This document shows, piece by piece, positions 1-5,886 of a DNA stretch of 6,492 bases; position 1 is the stretch's first letter; each line of letters starts with the position of its first letter. The DNA comes from JBMNNU01 sp050942695 (GTDB lineage: Bacteria; Chloroflexota; UBA6077), in the NCBI GenBank assembly GCA_050942695.1, contig JBMNNU010000188.1, positions 1-6,492 on the forward strand, read 5' to 3'. Below the pieces are notes generated by a model. That model saw only the letters and a program-made list of their open reading frames with translations. It searched no databases and was not told the DNA's origin. Made by a program: the position numbers and the translations under genes.

Positions 1-168
1 CTTATAGAGGGCTGGTTGAAAAACGTCCAGGAATATAGTCCGGCCATCCAGGCCAGATGCTATCAGGCGCTCTAAGATCCGCAAGGCGGAGTCTTCGTCT
101 CCGCGCATGACCGTATGCACAATCTCTTGAGCAAGGATGTCTGTTTGTCGTTGTACTTGAGGCTTCAT
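1..168 (-). CDS. Cobalamin (B12)-binding-type protein, N-terminal part, cut by window edge
   Basis: Only the first 56 codons are inside the window; the gene runs off the left edge. Translation from the ATG at 168 begins MKPQVQRQTDILAQEIVHTV. It continues with an acidic turn (residues 23-27) and the stretch ALRILERLIASGLDGRTIF (residues 28-46), then LDVFQPALYK at the edge. This pattern, helix, short Gly-containing turn, then 'Ldv.qPaLy', resembles the helical cap module (B12-binding_2 type) that precedes the Rossmann cobalamin-binding domain in methionine synthase, corrinoid proteins and B12-dependent regulators. The diagnostic DxHxxG motif would lie outside the window, so B12 binding is inferred. 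The frame is closed by a stop about ten codons upstream and holds no other usual start codon, so the ATG is the likely start, although its ribosome site is weak. No MerR-type helix-turn-helix precedes the module. It is divergent from the small gene at 315. Confidence 0.6.
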   Translation of the reverse strand, partial: MKPQVQRQTDILAQEIVHTVMRGDEDSALRILERLIASGLDGRTIFLDVFQPALYK

Positions 169-276
169 GGTGTCGATCGAGAGTAGCTGCCCGACTCAGC
201 CGTATCCTTTGATGAAGGAGTAGCTAGCATTATTGGTGCCTAGTTTTACACTTGAGTGCTATCTGGCACGGACGAT

Positions 277-299
277 GCGGGCTACCCGCGAATCTTTTT
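277..299 (+). other. Short GC-rich stem-loop followed by five T
   Basis: GCGGG (277-281) pairs with CCCGC (285-289) across the loop CTA. After five bases comes TTTTT at 295-299. This resembles a weak intrinsic terminator or attenuator on the plus strand. It lies immediately before the ribosome site of the gene at 315, and no plus-strand gene upstream needs terminating. The stem is short and the T run is displaced, so a chance structure is quite possible. Confidence 0.25.
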
Positions 300-314
300 G
301 ACGGGAGGCGTGCA

Positions 315-566
315 ATGCAGCAGTTAGCTCGCGGAATGGGCTTTATTTCGCTGATCGCTGGCGGTCTTCTCCTGGGATTTCCCGATACCGCCAGGCGGTT
401 AATCAAGGCGAGGGCTGAGTTTGCCGAGCTATCGACCAATGCGCTGCGGCTCCTGGGAGTGTGGGAACTCCTTATGGGAACCCTGCTCATCGGCGCCACG
501 GCGAAGTCGATGGAACAGGCCAGGGTAATGGAGGAACTGCCGCCCAGGTACCAGAAGGTCGCCTGA
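315..566 (+). CDS. Small two-helix membrane protein, function unknown (YjeT/DUF2065-like layout)
   Basis: This gene encodes 83 residues. The ATG at 315 is chosen because a strong ribosome site, GGGAGG (303-308), lies six bases upstream; the reading frame extends back to 252 but has no such site there. Two hydrophobic segments are visible: residues 8-22 (MGFISLIAGGLLLGF) and about 43-61 (ALRLLGVWELLMGTLLIGA). A charged loop lies between them (DTARRLIKARAEFAE) and a polar tail follows (residues 64-83). The order helix, proline, basic loop, then 'lRllG' leading into a second Gly-rich helix resembles the small YjeT/DUF2065-type inner-membrane proteins, but the match is by layout only and I would not assign a function. 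It stands alone: a divergent gene lies upstream and a convergent DUF2085 gene downstream. Confidence 0.65.
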   Translation: MQQLARGMGFISLIAGGLLLGFPDTARRLIKARAEFAELSTNALRLLGVWELLMGTLLIGATAKSMEQARVMEELPPRYQKVA

Positions 567-582
567 GGAGGTCGGAGCAGAT

Positions 583-697
583 CCACGGCATTCGTGGGGC
601 CGCAACGATGAGCAAGCTTCCGTTGCGTACCAAATCCCCAGATGGCACAGGGGCGGGCTACCGTGCCCGCCCGATGCCTCTACGCCAGTTTTTCTGG
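583..697. other. Cluster of four stem-loops between convergent genes, possible terminator region
   Basis: The gap between the stop at 566 and the convergent gene end at 753 carries four consecutive inverted repeats. They are CCACG/CGTGG (583-587 with 593-597), CGCAACG/CGTTGCG (601-607 with 621-627), GGGCGGGC/GCCCGCCC (651-658 with 665-672, loop TACCGT) and CCAG/CTGG (685-688 with 694-697, loop TTTTT). The third is by far the most stable. The T run at 689-693 begins 16 bases after it, too far for a classical intrinsic terminator. Position favours a termination or mRNA-end region serving one or both genes. A structured RNA cannot be excluded. Confidence 0.4.
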
Positions 698-752
698 TAA
701 CGCGCAGGTTGCACTGCCGGTTCCGGTATAACGGCGGAAAGTCCTGTACATG

Positions 753-1532
753 TTATAAACCGAGAGGCAGGGAAAAGTAAGCCCGCGCGCCCCCTACCAG
801 GGCTATGGCGAATATTGCCAGGGCCAGTCCGGCTGAAAGCGGCCGAGAGGCGTGCGCCCACGCAACTCCCACTATCTTACGACCTAACAAAGTAGAGGCA
901 AGGGTCGCGCCAGCAACAGATAGAGCGGCGATAACCCCCGCAGCTCCGGCCAGAGCAGATGGGAAGAGCATTGCCGGATGCTCCGAGTTGGCTAGCGCCA
1001 CGACCAGGGATGCCAGAATGGCGTAGCCTACCAGGTCTCCCAGGTCGTCGACGCTGGCCGATCGATCGGGCTCCGCCCAGAGAGCGTCGTTCAGGAGAGG
1101 CATCATCAGCAATGCCAGAGAGACTCCCGCCGCTGTGCCGGTGGCCAGGCGCAGGAGATTGGTCGACTGGTACCACTGGGGTGCTTCGCCGAATGATGCC
1201 TGGAGGGAGTTAAAACCATCCAGCCCCATCAAGACGAAGCTGCTAAGCAGGATGCCTACCATCGACCAGGATGGTAGTGTGGACGCCCGTAGCTTCCCCT
1301 GCAACGCCAAGCCCAACAGCCCTACAAGGAACCCCAGATAGATGCCGGTGCACCTGGCGCAGAGTGGCAACTGCTGGCCATCCATGTGAAGTGAATGCTC
1401 CGGCAGTTGGTGGCAGACGGCGAAGCCGGCGCCCTGCGCAACTGCCAGCAGGGCTCCGCCGCTTTGGGGTAGGGTGCTGATAATAACAAACAGGACTACG
1501 ATAACGGCCAGCTTAGTTCGGTGCAACACCAT
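753..1532 (-). CDS. DUF2085-family multi-pass membrane protein
   Basis: This 259-residue protein has several hydrophobic segments (about residues 8-20, 62-77, 90-104, 127-147, 166-181, 189-213 and 231-247), so it is an integral membrane protein. The family is recognised by the Cys/His cluster C40-H41-Q followed by C58-A-R-C61-TGIY-G near the end of the first third. Next comes LDGFNS (104-109) and then NLLRLATG (125-132), matching the conserved 'Dg...N..R..tG' stretch of DUF2085. The CH...CxxC arrangement suggests metal binding or a redox role, but the family has no established reaction. The ATG at 1532 has GGAAG directly against it, which is poor spacing; the next codons, GTG and TTG, are possible alternative starts that would better suit that site. 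It is divergent from the LacI-family gene across a 273-base spacer and convergent with the small membrane gene. Confidence 0.82.
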   Translation of the reverse strand: MVLHRTKLAVIVVLFVIISTLPQSGGALLAVAQGAGFAVCHQLPEHSLHMDGQQLPLCARCTGIYLGFLVGLLGLALQGKLRASTLPSWSMVGILLSSFVLMGLDGFNSLQASFGEAPQWYQSTNLLRLATGTAAGVSLALLMMPLLNDALWAEPDRSASVDDLGDLVGYAILASLVVALANSEHPAMLFPSALAGAAGVIAALSVAGATLASTLLGRKIVGVAWAHASRPLSAGLALAIFAIALVGGARAYFSLPLGL

Positions 1533-1603
1533 CTTCCAAGTCTGTGAAAGAATTAATAGTACAGGAATATGGGTGTGGCTAACTTAAGAGAGGTGACGTG
1601 GAG

Positions 1604-1609
1604 TGTCAA
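1604..1609 (-). promoter_or_regulatory. Candidate -35 element for the DUF2085 gene
   Basis: Read on the minus strand, this is a perfect TTGACA about 70 bases before the start of the DUF2085 gene. A -10 partner at 16-18 bases spacing is poor: TAAGTT at 1581-1586 keeps only three consensus bases. A better -10-like hexamer, TACTAT (1556-1561, minus strand), lies too far away. It is recorded as a weak candidate only. Confidence 0.2.
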
Positions 1610-1744
1610 TAGGAAAATCTAAGGTCCATTTTTATGCGTTATCACGGTACATAACCCTGCGCTGTTTTCCAGTAGCGATTATCTCTCATTTTGACAAAAA
1701 CGAGCAGTATATCGAGTTCGTATGATGTTTGAACAAGCGATGTG

Positions 1745-1773
1745 TTGACAGGTAGCAGGGCAAGCAGTAGACT
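1745..1773 (+). promoter_or_regulatory. Sigma70-like promoter of the LacI-family gene
   Basis: A perfect TTGACA (1745-1750) is followed after exactly 17 bases by TAGACT (1768-1773), which keeps four of six consensus -10 bases. Transcription would start near 1780, giving a leader of only about 26 bases before the ATG at 1806. The palindromic operator at 1787-1802 then lies at roughly +7 to +22, a usual place for a repressor to block initiation or early elongation. Confidence 0.55.
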
Positions 1774-1786
1774 GGTACCAAATTCT

Positions 1787-1802
1787 ATTAAAACGTTTTA
1801 AT
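1787..1802. promoter_or_regulatory. Perfect 16-bp LacI/PurR-type palindromic operator
   Basis: ATTAAAACGTTTTAAT is a perfect inverted repeat centred on CG at 1794/1795. The core AAAACGTTTT, with its central CpG, is the typical half-site arrangement for LacI/PurR-family repressors, whose hinge helices insert a leucine at the central step. It ends three bases before the start codon of the LacI-family gene and downstream of its candidate promoter, which points to autorepression. I found no second copy of the core within this window. Confidence 0.75.
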
Positions 1803-1805
1803 GAC

Positions 1806-2807
1806 ATGGTTACGATTAAAGATGTAGCAGCGCGGGCGAAGGTTTCCATCGGGACGGTTTCTAATACATTCACAGGCACTCGGTTTGTCAAACCAGAGAC
1901 AGCCGAGCGGATTAGGAGGGCTGCAGCAGAGTTAGGTTATCGCCCTAACGCAATTGCTCAAGGGCTTCGGAGCAATCGAACCGGCACTCTCGGACTCGTA
2001 GTACCCGACAACTCTAACCCTTTCTTTGCCGAGTTGGCCTGGTGCATCGAGCAAACCGTTTCTTCGGCGGGATTAGGCTTGATGATGTGCAATACCGGCG
2101 GGCTTCCCTGTCGAGAGGTCTCCTCTGTTGAATTACTGCTCAAAAAGAGGGTAGATGGAATCATCTTTATTTCAACTAGTGGCGATCCCAAGGGAGTGAG
2201 ACTACCGGTTGACGCGGGGGTCCCCTTGGTGCTAGTCGACCGTGACGTGCCGGGCGTTCCGGTGCCCACTGTTCTAGTGGACAACCGACAAGGAGGTGAA
2301 CTGGCTGCACGTCATCTCATCCAGTTGGGGCATCGATATGTAGCTTGTATAACCGGCCCGCCTGCCCTGTCGTCCAGTTTGGATCGCTTAGATGGCTTTC
2401 GAGAGATATTAACCTCGGAAGGATTATCTCTCCCTGAGGAGATGATAGCCTTCTGCTCCTTTACGGCTGATGAAGGGTATAAAGTGGCTAGCCAGTTGCT
2501 AGATCGCGATCCAAGGATTACGGCTATCTTCGCCGCTAACGACCTGATGGCTTTGGGTGTGATTAGAGCAGCCCACGATCATGGTCGCTCCGTGCCTTCT
2601 AGATTGTCTGTAGTGGGATTCGACGACATCAGCCTCAGCAAGCTCACGCTTCCTCGCCTAACAACGGTTCGCCAGCCAATGGATGTGATTGCTCAACAGG
2701 TGTTGAAGGAGTTAACTCAACAGCCAGCGAATCGTACATCTACTATGAATCGATTGGTAATACCCGTGGATCTAGTTGCTAGAGAATCCACTGGCTGTGT
2801 GGCTTAA
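1806..2807 (+). CDS. LacI-family transcriptional regulator, RbsR-like by context
   Basis: The protein has 333 residues, the normal length for the family. The N-terminus MVTIKDVAARAKVSIGTVSN is the LacI helix-turn-helix. Residues 42-48 (ELGYRPN) and the hinge AIAQGLRS (49-56) follow, with L54 at the position of the PurR minor-groove leucine. From residue 61 the periplasmic-binding-protein-like effector domain begins. It shows LGLVVPDNSNPFF (62-74), VDN..GGELAARHLIQLGHR (158-177), RLDGF (194-198), IFAANDLMALG (241-251), SVVGFDDI (268-275) and LPRLTTVRQP (282-291), all typical of the family. The start at 1806 puts the helix-turn-helix at the usual distance from the N-terminus, yet the palindromic operator occupies the place of a ribosome site and no Shine-Dalgarno sequence is visible. 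The ribokinase gene starts four bases after its stop, so the effector is probably ribose or a related sugar or phosphate. That last point is inference. Confidence 0.93.
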   Translation: MVTIKDVAARAKVSIGTVSNTFTGTRFVKPETAERIRRAAAELGYRPNAIAQGLRSNRTGTLGLVVPDNSNPFFAELAWCIEQTVSSAGLGLMMCNTGGLPCREVSSVELLLKKRVDGIIFISTSGDPKGVRLPVDAGVPLVLVDRDVPGVPVPTVLVDNRQGGELAARHLIQLGHRYVACITGPPALSSSLDRLDGFREILTSEGLSLPEEMIAFCSFTADEGYKVASQLLDRDPRITAIFAANDLMALGVIRAAHDHGRSVPSRLSVVGFDDISLSKLTLPRLTTVRQPMDVIAQQVLKELTQQPANRTSTMNRLVIPVDLVARESTGCVA

Positions 2808-2811
2808 CGCT

Positions 2812-3765
2812 ATGGGAAAAGTAATCGTTGTAGTCGGGAGCTTGAATATGGATGTTGCTGTTCCAGTGCAGCGACTTCCTGTGGCAGGTGAGACAGTGCT
2901 GGGTTCGGATGCTACCTTCGCAGAAGGTGGTAAAGGAGGGAACCAAGCGGCTGCCGCTGCCGCCCTTGGGGCTGCCGTCCGAATGGTGGGTAGGGTTGGG
3001 CGAGATGCTTTCGGAGAGCGGCTTGTTATGGGGCTAAGGGAACTGGGTGTCGACGTATCCATGGTGGAAACGGTGTCCGGAACGACAGGGATTGCTGTCA
3101 TTGTCGTTGACGAGCGCGGACAGAACCAAATTGCAGTAGCGCCGGGAGCAAATTTAGCCATCGATGTGAATGCAATTTCCTCCGCCCGTTCGGCTATCGA
3201 GACGGCAGGTGTTGTAGTGCTTCAATGCGAGATCCCATCTGCGGCTATTGAGGAGACAGTGCGGATAGCTGCTATCAAGGGCGTGCCGGTACTCCTGAAC
3301 GCTGCGCCAGCAGATCAGTGTCCTCGCAGTGTCCTTCCTGATGTTGCCTATCTGGTTGTCAACGAAGTCGAGGCGGAGCAATTGACAGGTATGAGGGTAA
3401 CCGGGCTAGAGAGCGCTCGAATAGTCGTCAGGCTGCTACGCCAAATGGGACCGAACCGAGTGGTGGTTACCCTGGGCAAAGCGGGGGCCGTGGCGGATGA
3501 CGGAACCGGGCCGATTCACGTCCCAGCACCGCTCGTTCAAGTGGTTGACGCTACCGGCGCAGGAGACGCTTTTGTGGGTGCGTTAGCCAGGAGTATCGTA
3601 GCAGATGCACCGTTTTTCGAAGCGGTTCACTTTGGAGTACTAGCCGGCTCGCTAGCGGTAACACGCGTTGGGGCTCGTGCGTCTCTACCATCCTTAGGGG
3701 ATGTTAGGCGTCTTTGCAGGCGGGAGGTAGACTGCGCACAGTTTCAGTGGCTTCAACCGAGTTGA
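2812..3765 (+). CDS. rbsK: Ribokinase (PfkB family)
   Basis: The 317-residue protein would phosphorylate D-ribose to ribose 5-phosphate with ATP in the cytoplasm. Landmarks match ribokinase: VVGSLNMD (8-14, with N12 and D14 in place of the sugar-contacting Asn and Asp of E. coli RbsK), GGKGGNQ (39-45), TGIAVI (92-97), LQCEIP (137-142, with the conserved Glu), VNEVEAEQLTG (183-193) and VVDATGAGDAFVGAL (244-258, catalytic base D252 in the GAGD anion hole). Near the end is AVTRVGARASLP (282-293), close to the monovalent-cation loop of RbsK. The ATG at 2812 is preferred over an in-frame TTG at 2776, because the family sequence begins at MGKVIVVVGS and the TTG lies inside the regulator gene. The start is four bases after the regulator stop and has no clear ribosome site, which suggests translational coupling. 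A different pentose or nucleoside sugar as substrate cannot be excluded, since no ribose importer is nearby. Confidence 0.92.
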   Translation: MGKVIVVVGSLNMDVAVPVQRLPVAGETVLGSDATFAEGGKGGNQAAAAAALGAAVRMVGRVGRDAFGERLVMGLRELGVDVSMVETVSGTTGIAVIVVDERGQNQIAVAPGANLAIDVNAISSARSAIETAGVVVLQCEIPSAAIEETVRIAAIKGVPVLLNAAPADQCPRSVLPDVAYLVVNEVEAEQLTGMRVTGLESARIVVRLLRQMGPNRVVVTLGKAGAVADDGTGPIHVPAPLVQVVDATGAGDAFVGALARSIVADAPFFEAVHFGVLAGSLAVTRVGARASLPSLGDVRRLCRREVDCAQFQWLQPS

Positions 3766-3783
3766 AGATCAACCATTTGTTGA
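3751..3783 (+). other. Alternating TCAAC/GTTGA inverted repeats at the ribokinase stop
   Basis: CTTCAAC (3751-3757) and GTTGAAG (3761-3767) form a perfect seven-base stem with loop CGA; it spans the TGA stop of the ribokinase gene. A second pair, TCAAC (3769-3773) and GTTGA (3779-3783), follows at once. No T run directly follows; only TTTT occurs at 3792-3795. It may be a weak terminator or mRNA-end structure separating the regulator-kinase unit from the next gene, or a protein-binding site. Confidence 0.35.
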
Positions 3784-3793
3784 CCGGGCAGTT

Positions 3794-3821
3794 TTGAGTC
3801 TCAGTCACCAACCTATCTAAT
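3794..3821 (+). promoter_or_regulatory. Candidate promoter of the GATase1-like gene
   Basis: TTGAGT (3794-3799) and TCTAAT (3816-3821, five of six -10 consensus bases) are separated by 16 bases. A start near 3828 would place the ribosome site GGAGGA (3835-3840) just inside the transcript. No LacI-type palindrome overlaps it, so this unit may be expressed independently of the regulator-kinase pair. Confidence 0.35.
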
Positions 3822-3849
3822 AATGTGAGTTAATGGAGGAAGAAAAAGA

Positions 3850-4602
3850 GTGAGTCCATCGATCCGTGTGCTAATTGCCGGCGAGTCATGGATTACACAC
3901 TGTATCCATCAGAAGGGATTTGATTCCTTTACGACTACTAGCTATGCCGAAGGGGTAGGTCATCTTCGTGCGGCTTTGGAAGAGGCCAAGATGACTGTCG
4001 ACTATCTGCCAAATCACCTTGCCTCGGTACAGTTCCCGACCACACTCGATGCGCTGAAGAACTACTCCGTGGTGGTGTTGAGCGATATCGGCGCCAATAC
4101 TCTCTTGCTTAGCCCTGATACCTTCGATCGTTCTATGGTGATGCCAAATCGCCTAGCCCTCCTCAAAGAATACGTGACCGCTGGGGGAGGCCTGGTGATG
4201 GTTGGAGGCTATCTGACCTTCCAGGGCATTGATGGGCGAGCTCGCTACTCCGGCACACCGGTGGAGGAGGTTCTTCCGGTGCGTATTCTGCCGATGGATG
4301 ATCGGGTCGAGGCCCCAGAAGGGCAACGGCCCAAGGTGCGTGCCGAGCATCCTGTTATTGCCGATATGCCCCGGGAATGGCCGCATCTACTAGGATACAA
4401 TCGGGTTCAGGCCAAGCCTGGGTCAACAACACTTGTCGAGATCGGACAGGATCCTTTGCTGACGGTGTGGGATTTCCAGAAAGGCCGATCGGCGGCCTTC
4501 ACCTCCGACTGCGGCCCCCACTGGTGCCCGCCTGAGTTCGTCGATTGGGTGGGGTATAAACGGATGTGGCAGCAGTTGATAACCTGGGTGGCAAAAGGCT
4601 AA
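3850..4602 (+). CDS. Glutamine-amidotransferase-like (GATase1-like/ThuA-like fold) protein
   Basis: This is a 250-residue soluble protein. The start is GTG at 3850, supported by GGAGGA (3835-3840) nine bases upstream. The sequence fits the 'putative glutamine amidotransferase' (GATase1_like) family. It shows GESWITHCIHQKGFDSFTT (11-29), YAEGVGHLRAAL (32-43), YLPNH (52-56), VVLSDIGANTLLL (75-87), PNRL (99-102), GGGLVMVGGYLTFQGI (112-127), TPVEEVLPV (136-144), LLGYN (180-184) and SDCGPHW (219-225). The fold should be the flavodoxin-like class I amidotransferase type. At the expected nucleophile elbow (about 116-122) I see only Gly, Val, Met and Tyr and no Cys, so classical glutaminase chemistry is doubtful. 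The invariant-looking His, Asp and Cys residues of GESWxxH and SDCGPHW are the more likely functional site. No signal peptide is seen, so it should be cytoplasmic. It lies between the kinase and the transporter genes, which suggests a role in processing the imported compound. The reaction is unknown. Confidence 0.8.
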   Translation: MSPSIRVLIAGESWITHCIHQKGFDSFTTTSYAEGVGHLRAALEEAKMTVDYLPNHLASVQFPTTLDALKNYSVVVLSDIGANTLLLSPDTFDRSMVMPNRLALLKEYVTAGGGLVMVGGYLTFQGIDGRARYSGTPVEEVLPVRILPMDDRVEAPEGQRPKVRAEHPVIADMPREWPHLLGYNRVQAKPGSTTLVEIGQDPLLTVWDFQKGRSAAFTSDCGPHWCPPEFVDWVGYKRMWQQLITWVAKG

Positions 4603-4698
4603 TCGTCGGATGACTCTGTGGTGAATTTGGTATTAAGGCGTCCTAAAGCCCACAGCTAACTTTCGGGTTGGAAAGGGTGCTTTGAAACATCGACCTGG

Positions 4699-4719
4699 TA
4701 TCAGTCGTATCGACTGATA
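4699..4719. promoter_or_regulatory. Perfect inverted repeat upstream of the TTT binding-protein gene
   Basis: TATCAGTCG (4699-4707) and CGACTGATA (4711-4719) are perfect reverse complements separated by TAT. The site lies 26 bases before the ATG at 4746 and 16 bases before the ribosome site. It differs in sequence and in its odd-length centre from the LacI-type operator at 1787, so a different regulator is likely if it binds protein. As RNA it would form a nine-pair hairpin in the leader. A weak promoter-like pair, TTGAAA (4682-4687) and TCGTAT (4705-4710), overlaps it. Confidence 0.5.
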
Positions 4720-4745
4720 GCTATGGATACTAGAAAGGGGAGATC

Positions 4746-5849
4746 ATGAAGCGCTATTCTGTTTTACTCTCAGTTGTAGTGATCGGGCTCAGTTTTTTAG
4801 TCATTGCTTGTTCGGATGGCGGATCTGCATCTAGCCCAACCGCCGCTCCTACCAAACCAGCAACGACGGCTGAAGCTCCTAAGGATGGTTCTGCTGTACC
4901 TACCGCGGCTCCTACAGCAGCTGCTGCCGAGAAGCTAGACTTTCCGGCAAAAGGTAAGGCCATAACCATTCTAGTTGGATATTCTGCTGGAGGAACCACC
5001 GATGTTGCCGCTAGGCATCTAGCATCGTTCATGGAGAAGGATTTGGGGGTGCCAGTAGAGGTTGTGAACAAGCCTGGCGCCACCAGCCAGATAGCCTACA
5101 CCGAACTGGCAAAAGCCAAGCCGGATGGCTATACGCTGGGAGTCGTCATCCTTCCAGCAATGGTTGGCACCTACGTTGATCCGCGTCGAGAAGCTCCTTA
5201 CACACGTGAGAGCTTCCAAACGATTGCCCTTCATCATTTAGACACGCCCGGCCTGATAGTCGTCAAGAGTTCCAGCCCTTACAAGACGATCAAAGACTTG
5301 ATTGATGCTGCAAAGGCAAATCCCGGTACAATCACCGCCACGACTTCTGGGATAGGGAGTACTCCACATCTAGCGGTTCTAACGGTGGAGCAGGTGACAG
5401 GCGCCAAGTTTAAGATAGTGCACTTCGATGGAATCGCTGAAGCTTCAGCGGCATTCCTCGGAGGACACGTTGATGTTGATTTCACCGCTGGCCCATCGAT
5501 GCTTTCGTACATGGAGAGCGGGGAAGTGCGAATTCTTGGGGTCCAGGATAAACAAGAATCGAAATACTGGCCTGGTGTGAAGACCTTTGAGTCAATGGGT
5601 TATCCGTTTTACTCTACACCCTACAAGGGTTTATGTGCACCAGCCGGAACCCCCAAGGAAATTGTCGACCGTTTGAGTCTGTCGGTGAAGAATGCCACTG
5701 AGGACGAGGAACACCGGAAGAACATGGATGCTAGCAAACTGGCCGTTCATTACATGAATCCAGAAGAGTTTGCCAGCTACTGGCAGGAGAGAGAAGCTGA
5801 ACTGATACCAGTGTACGAGCGGATTATAAAAGAGAGCGAAGATAAGTAA
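4746..5849 (+). CDS. tctC: TTT-family (TctC/Bug) substrate-binding lipoprotein
   Basis: This 367-residue exported protein captures the substrate of a tripartite tricarboxylate transporter. The N-terminus is a lipoprotein signal: basic MKR, a hydrophobic stretch (5-20), and the lipobox V19-I-A-C22. A low-complexity Ser/Pro/Thr/Ala linker follows (about 24-62) with PTAAPT blocks at 31-36 and 52-57, then the binding domain. Family landmarks are ITILVGYSAGGTTDVAARHL (73-92), VVNKPGA (106-112) and KAKPDGYTLG (123-132). Further on are KTIKDLI (180-186), NPGTIT (192-197), GIGSTPHL (202-209), HVDVDF (241-246) and GLCAPAGTPKEIV (295-307). The start is supported by AGGGGAG (4736-4742), although its spacing is short. 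The substrate cannot be read from sequence; known relatives bind carboxylates and other small acids. It precedes tctB, the normal gene partner. Lipid anchoring fits a cell without a classical periplasm, as inferred for Chloroflexota. Confidence 0.92.
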   Translation: MKRYSVLLSVVVIGLSFLVIACSDGGSASSPTAAPTKPATTAEAPKDGSAVPTAAPTAAAAEKLDFPAKGKAITILVGYSAGGTTDVAARHLASFMEKDLGVPVEVVNKPGATSQIAYTELAKAKPDGYTLGVVILPAMVGTYVDPRREAPYTRESFQTIALHHLDTPGLIVVKSSSPYKTIKDLIDAAKANPGTITATTSGIGSTPHLAVLTVEQVTGAKFKIVHFDGIAEASAAFLGGHVDVDFTAGPSMLSYMESGEVRILGVQDKQESKYWPGVKTFESMGYPFYSTPYKGLCAPAGTPKEIVDRLSLSVKNATEDEEHRKNMDASKLAVHYMNPEEFASYWQEREAELIPVYERIIKESEDK

Positions 5850-5853
5850 TGAT

Positions 5854-5876
5854 GGTCTGCAAGACCGAGTGCACTC
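5854..5876 (+). other. Small palindromes just after the binding-protein stop
   Basis: GGTCT (5854-5858) and AGACC (5862-5866) form a five-base stem with loop GCA. They are followed directly by the ten-base palindrome GAGTGCACTC (5867-5876). There is no T run. Together with the larger repeat at 5887-5931 they make the tctC-tctB spacer unusually rich in inverted repeats. Confidence 0.3.
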
Positions 5877-5886
5877 CTGGCTATCA

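Noticed and set aside
608..700. Possible 30-residue ORF starting ATG at 608
   Set aside because: It has no ribosome site at suitable spacing, its sequence covers two stem-loops, and the peptide resembles nothing I recognise.
805..1480. Several plus-strand ORFs opposite the DUF2085 gene
   Set aside because: These are antisense reading frames of a clear family member, with arginine- and proline-rich compositions and no recognisable motifs.
1638..1655. GTTAT/ATAAC inverted repeat in the divergent spacer
   Set aside because: Five-base arms with an eight-base loop are expected by chance, and the site is not well placed against either candidate promoter.
1691..1726. A second TTGACA (1691-1696) with TATGAT (1721-1726) upstream of the regulator
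   Set aside because: The spacing is 24 bases, too long for a sigma70 promoter. The pair at 1745-1773 has correct spacing and fits the operator position.
2776..2811. In-frame TTG start extending the ribokinase by 12 residues
   Set aside because: The extension lies within the regulator gene, and family proteins begin at the later ATG.
4645..4683. AAAGC/GCTTT repeat after the GATase1-like gene as a terminator
   Set aside because: The arms are only five bases with a long loop and only a three-base T run, too weak to call a terminator.
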